Below, piece after piece: positions 61,725-64,000 of a DNA stretch of 64,000 nucleotides. The translations under genes were made by a program, and so were the position numbers. The stretch is from positions 124,001-188,000 of the forward strand of contig NZ_CP051144.1 in the NCBI RefSeq assembly GCF_012317385.1, read 5' to 3'. This DNA comes from Romboutsia sp. CE17 (GTDB lineage: Bacteria; Bacillota; Clostridia; Peptostreptococcales; Peptostreptococcaceae). The notes under the pieces are model-generated. The model searched no databases and was not told the origin of the DNA. It saw only the letters and a program-made list of their open reading frames with translations. How positions within the stretch are numbered: position 1 is the stretch's first letter; the number at the start of each line of letters is the position of its first letter.

Positions 61725-61885
61725 AAAGAAACCTCCTTAATATACAAATAAAATGCAATGACTATGTTATTAAAGCTCAAGATTCTGAGATTTAAAATAA
61801 ACTTAATCTATTGGCAATAAACTATATATAAACAACTATAACATAATCATATTATAAACTAATTAGAAATTATTATAAATTGTGA

Positions 61886-61926
61886 AATACCCCAATTATA
61901 TTAGATATATGATTGGGTTATTTTTA
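61886..61926. terminator. Terminator-like hairpin
   Basis: AATA-C-CCCAAT pairs with ATTGGGTTATT (61886-61896, 61912-61922) with one bulge, followed by TTTTTAT. It is not next to an intact gene. Confidence 0.5.
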
Positions 61927-61944
61927 TTTATATTCTATTACATC

Positions 61945-62055
61945 ATATATGATAAATATAAATTTATCGTAAATTATTCACTTAGAAGCTCTGTGTGGAA
62001 ATATTGTGATAAAGAATGGAAAATGATATTTCATCAAGGGACTTTAATAAATTAA
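61945..62055 (+). pseudogene. C-terminal fragment of a DUF4440/SnoaL-like protein
   Basis: The frame reads DKYKFIVNYSLRSSVWKY then CDKEWKMIFHQGTLIN and stops at 62053-62055. RSSxWK...W-M-FHQGT is the characteristic end of DUF4440 (NTF2-like) proteins. No start or earlier part of the gene is present. Confidence 0.65.
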
Positions 62056-62213
62056 ATATATATAAGTATGTTGATCTTAATATATTAAGAATTATATAAG
62101 TAAATTTGAATATGATTCATTGACTTACTTATTTAATCAAGCGAAAGAATATAATAATTATATAATTTATTTTGGAATATAAAGTCTAATTATAAACTAT
62201 TAGTTCATATAAC
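62056..62213. other. Intergenic remnant sequence
   Basis: AT-rich, without an intact gene. One stretch (about 62105-62180) reads FEYDSLTYLFNQAKEYNNY then IIYFGI and a stop, which may be another decayed gene end; I do not recognise it. Confidence 0.3.
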
Positions 62214-62306
62214 ATTTATTTTGTTTTGTGTATATCAGATAAATTTAAAGATTACATTAAGAAATTAGCGATTACTTTGGTTGGAGGAGGCGCTTTTTTC
62301 TTTGTT
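62214..62306 (+). repeat. 93-bp dispersed terminator repeat, copy 2
   Basis: Matches 36338-36430 at about 85% including the AAATTTAAAGATTACATTAA core and the final GGCGCTTTTTTCTTT. It also follows a decayed gene. Confidence 0.7.
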
Positions 62307-62461
62307 TAAAAGCGAACCAAAATTTTAATATATAGACTTTATTATTAGTAAATACGGCAAATTACTTCTTATGTATTTTACAATTTAAGTTTATCTTAAG
62401 ATTAAACTGTTAAAATTTACCTAACAAATAAAAATAATATTATGTAAGGAGAAATATTACT

Positions 62462-64000
62462 ATGTTTTTTAGAAAAAAACTAATTGCTAGTGCAATGATT
62501 TTAGCTATGAGTACTAGCTTATTAACAGGATATAGTAAAAGTATAAATAACAGTACTAATTCGACCAATGCTACTGAAATGGCTTATAATGGATTATTTA
62601 AAGAAGATGAAGTAATGGATATTAAAATTGAAATTTCAGAAGATGATTGGAATGATATGAAGGAAAATGCTATTGATGAGGAATATTACTCAGCAAATAT
62701 CACTATAGGTGATACGAAAATAGAAAACATAGGTATTCGTACTAAGGGATTTAGCTCATTACAATCAGTTGCATCTAGTGATTCTGACAGATATAGTTTT
62801 CGAGTAAAATTTGATAAGTATGTTGATGGACAAAATTTAAATGGGCTTAATGAACTTGTATTAAATAATAATTTTCAAGACCCTTCTTATATGAGAGAAT
62901 ATTTATCTTACAAAGCCTTAGAAGAGCTTGGAGTAGATGTTCCAGAAACTTCTTATGCTAATATATATGTCAACGGAGAACTATTTGGATTTTATTTAGC
63001 TGTAGAGGCCGTTGATGATAGCTTTGTTGAGAGAATAGCTGATAGTGATTCTACTGATGTCAAACTTTATAAAGCTGATGGAGAGAATTCAACATTAGTT
63101 GATGAAGCTTCGTTATCAGGTTTTGAACTTAAAAGCGGTGAAGATGATAGTATGGCTGGTCTTAAGAAATTAGTTTCAGCTATAAATTCTATTGAAGATG
63201 GAAACAAAGATGATATAGAATCTGTATTTGATGTTGATACTTTCCTTAAATCTATTGCCGTAAATACAGTAGTTGGTAATTATGATAGCTATAATGGTTC
63301 TAAAGCTCACAACTACTTTTTATTAGAAGAAGATGGAGTTTTCAAGTATATTCCTTGGGATTTTAATATGTCATTTGGTGGATTTTCAGAAGATAACGGT
63401 GCAAGTGTAACTGTATCAATTGATGAACCTCTATATAATGTAGACTCTTCAAAAAGACCTTTAATTGAGAAACTTCTAAGTGTTGATGAATATAAAGAAA
63501 AATATTATGGTTATTTAAAAGAGCTTGTAAATTATTTTGATGATTTTGAAACTCAAGTTAATGATCTTGCTACTTTAATTAAACCTTATGTTGAAAATGA
63601 CCCAACAGCATTTTATACTATTGAACAGTTTGAAGAAAATATAGTTGCTAGTGATACTGATTTATCTACTGTTAAAAATAATATGAATGGTAATAAACCT
63701 GATAACGGTGATAATGGAGAAAATCCTGGAACACCACCAGATAATACTAACGGTGAACCACCTGCTATACCTAATGGAGAAAATCCTGGAACACCACCTG
63801 ATAACGCTAATGGCGAAGCACCTGCCATGCCTGATGGGGAGAATCCTGGAACACCACCAGATAATGCTAATGGTGAAGCACCTACTATGCCGGATGGAAT
63901 GGAAATGCCTAATAAGGGTGGAGGTATGAATTTATCTGGAGATGTTGTTTCTATTATGGATTATTTACAACAAAGAATTGAAAATATTAAGACTCAATTA
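62462..64000 (+). CDS. CotH-like surface protein, 3' truncated by window edge
   Basis: Open from the ATG at 62462 (TAAGGAG site) through the end of the window, 513 residues so far. The CotH kinase-like domain (about 45-400) shows IRTKGFSSLQS, NGLNELVLNNNFQDPSYMREYLSYKAL, YANIYVNGELFGFYLAVEAVD and YIPWDFNMSFGG, where the Asp in PWDFN is the metal ligand of CotH kinases. The N-terminus is a lipoprotein-like signal, but its lipobox reads LLTGYS, with Tyr in place of the essential Cys. A Pro/Gly/Asn-rich section with three 20-residue repeats follows (about 419-478). Confidence 0.85.
   Translation, partial: MFFRKKLIASAMILAMSTSLLTGYSKSINNSTNSTNATEMAYNGLFKEDEVMDIKIEISEDDWNDMKENAIDEEYYSANITIGDTKIENIGIRTKGFSSLQSVASSDSDRYSFRVKFDKYVDGQNLNGLNELVLNNNFQDPSYMREYLSYKALEELGVDVPETSYANIYVNGELFGFYLAVEAVDDSFVERIADSDSTDVKLYKADGENSTLVDEASLSGFELKSGEDDSMAGLKKLVSAINSIEDGNKDDIESVFDVDTFLKSIAVNTVVGNYDSYNGSKAHNYFLLEEDGVFKYIPWDFNMSFGGFSEDNGASVTVSIDEPLYNVDSSKRPLIEKLLSVDEYKEKYYGYLKELVNYFDDFETQVNDLATLIKPYVENDPTAFYTIEQFEENIVASDTDLSTVKNNMNGNKPDNGDNGENPGTPPDNTNGEPPAIPNGENPGTPPDNANGEAPAMPDGENPGTPPDNANGEAPTMPDGMEMPNKGGGMNLSGDVVSIMDYLQQRIENIKTQL
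63716..63895 (+). repeat. Three 60-bp tandem repeats in the CotH-like gene
   Basis: Units 63716-63775, 63776-63835 and 63836-63895 each encode 20 residues of the form GENPGTPPDN-x-NGE-x-P-x-x-P-x. The second and third differ at very few positions, indicating recent duplication. They form a flexible spacer. Confidence 0.9.

Noticed and set aside
63716-63895. CRISPR-like repeats
   Set aside because: The 60-bp units are contiguous, in frame and coding; there are no spacers.
63687-63929. Plus-strand frame over the CotH repeat region
   Set aside because: It is an out-of-frame reading of the 60-bp repeats; the CotH frame is the coding one.

Overview
The window is AT-rich DNA from a low-GC anaerobic Gram-positive bacterium. 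The [FeFe] hydrogenase with HydE/HydG/HydF, the PerR-AhpC peroxide locus, the CD3324-type small regulator and the paired c-di-GMP enzymes point to Clostridia, most likely Peptostreptococcaceae. This is inferred from gene content; there is no rRNA or tRNA here to place it. I recognised no tRNA, rRNA, CRISPR array or prophage.

Layout. 0-9 kb: a DUF6602 gene tail, then the potassium-uptake locus kdpFABC, a terminator, and its two-component system kdpDE. 9-10.5 kb: a calcium-ATPase relic, an acetyltransferase and a CD3324-type regulator. 11-16.4 kb: [FeFe] hydrogenase followed by its three maturases. 16.5-21.6 kb: an unknown gene, a TIM-barrel protein, and a PerR regulon (perR, a thioredoxin-reductase/AhpF-type flavoprotein, ahpC) whose two target genes carry near-duplicate promoters with identical PerR boxes. 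22-26 kb: a diguanylate cyclase and a c-di-GMP phosphodiesterase with the same type of extracellular solute-binding sensor. 26-31.4 kb: an AraC-GH39 fusion and a GH3 glucosidase. 31.6-35.7 kb: response regulator, ABC exporter and histidine kinase, then an acetyltransferase. 35.8-40 kb is a decay zone: amidohydrolase and creatininase fragments, an ECF sigma gene with an internal stop, and its regulator gene split by an IS3-family element whose 4-bp target duplication lets the ancestral frame be restored. 40-46.7 kb: a C_GCAxxG_C_C protein, a TDT transporter, a TetR-controlled ABC system with two ATPases, a cold-shock protein and a small unknown protein. 47.3-50.2 kb: a flavin/ferredoxin protein and an OpuC-type transporter, whose apparent regulator (HxlR) now lies 11 kb away.

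The most interesting structure is 50195-61396. It looks like a composite mobile element bounded by the left end of one IS1182-type element (only 32 bp survive) and a whole second copy, inside 22-bp direct repeats. Those repeats are a duplicated terminator: removing the insert rebuilds one bidirectional terminator between opuCA and the convergent hxlR gene. The cargo is an IS200 element, a hemolysin III fragment, a protein made of four tandem helix-turn-helix modules, and a complete set of genes for Amadori products (fructoselysine/glucoselysine): a sigma-54 activator (GfrR type), mannose-family PTS EIIA/B/C/D and two SIS-domain deglycases. The sigma-54 -24/-12 promoter of that operon is physically part of the activator gene's own transcription terminator.

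The end of the window holds a DUF4440 gene relic, a second copy of a 93-bp terminator repeat, and the start of a CotH-like surface protein with a lost lipobox and three 60-bp repeats.
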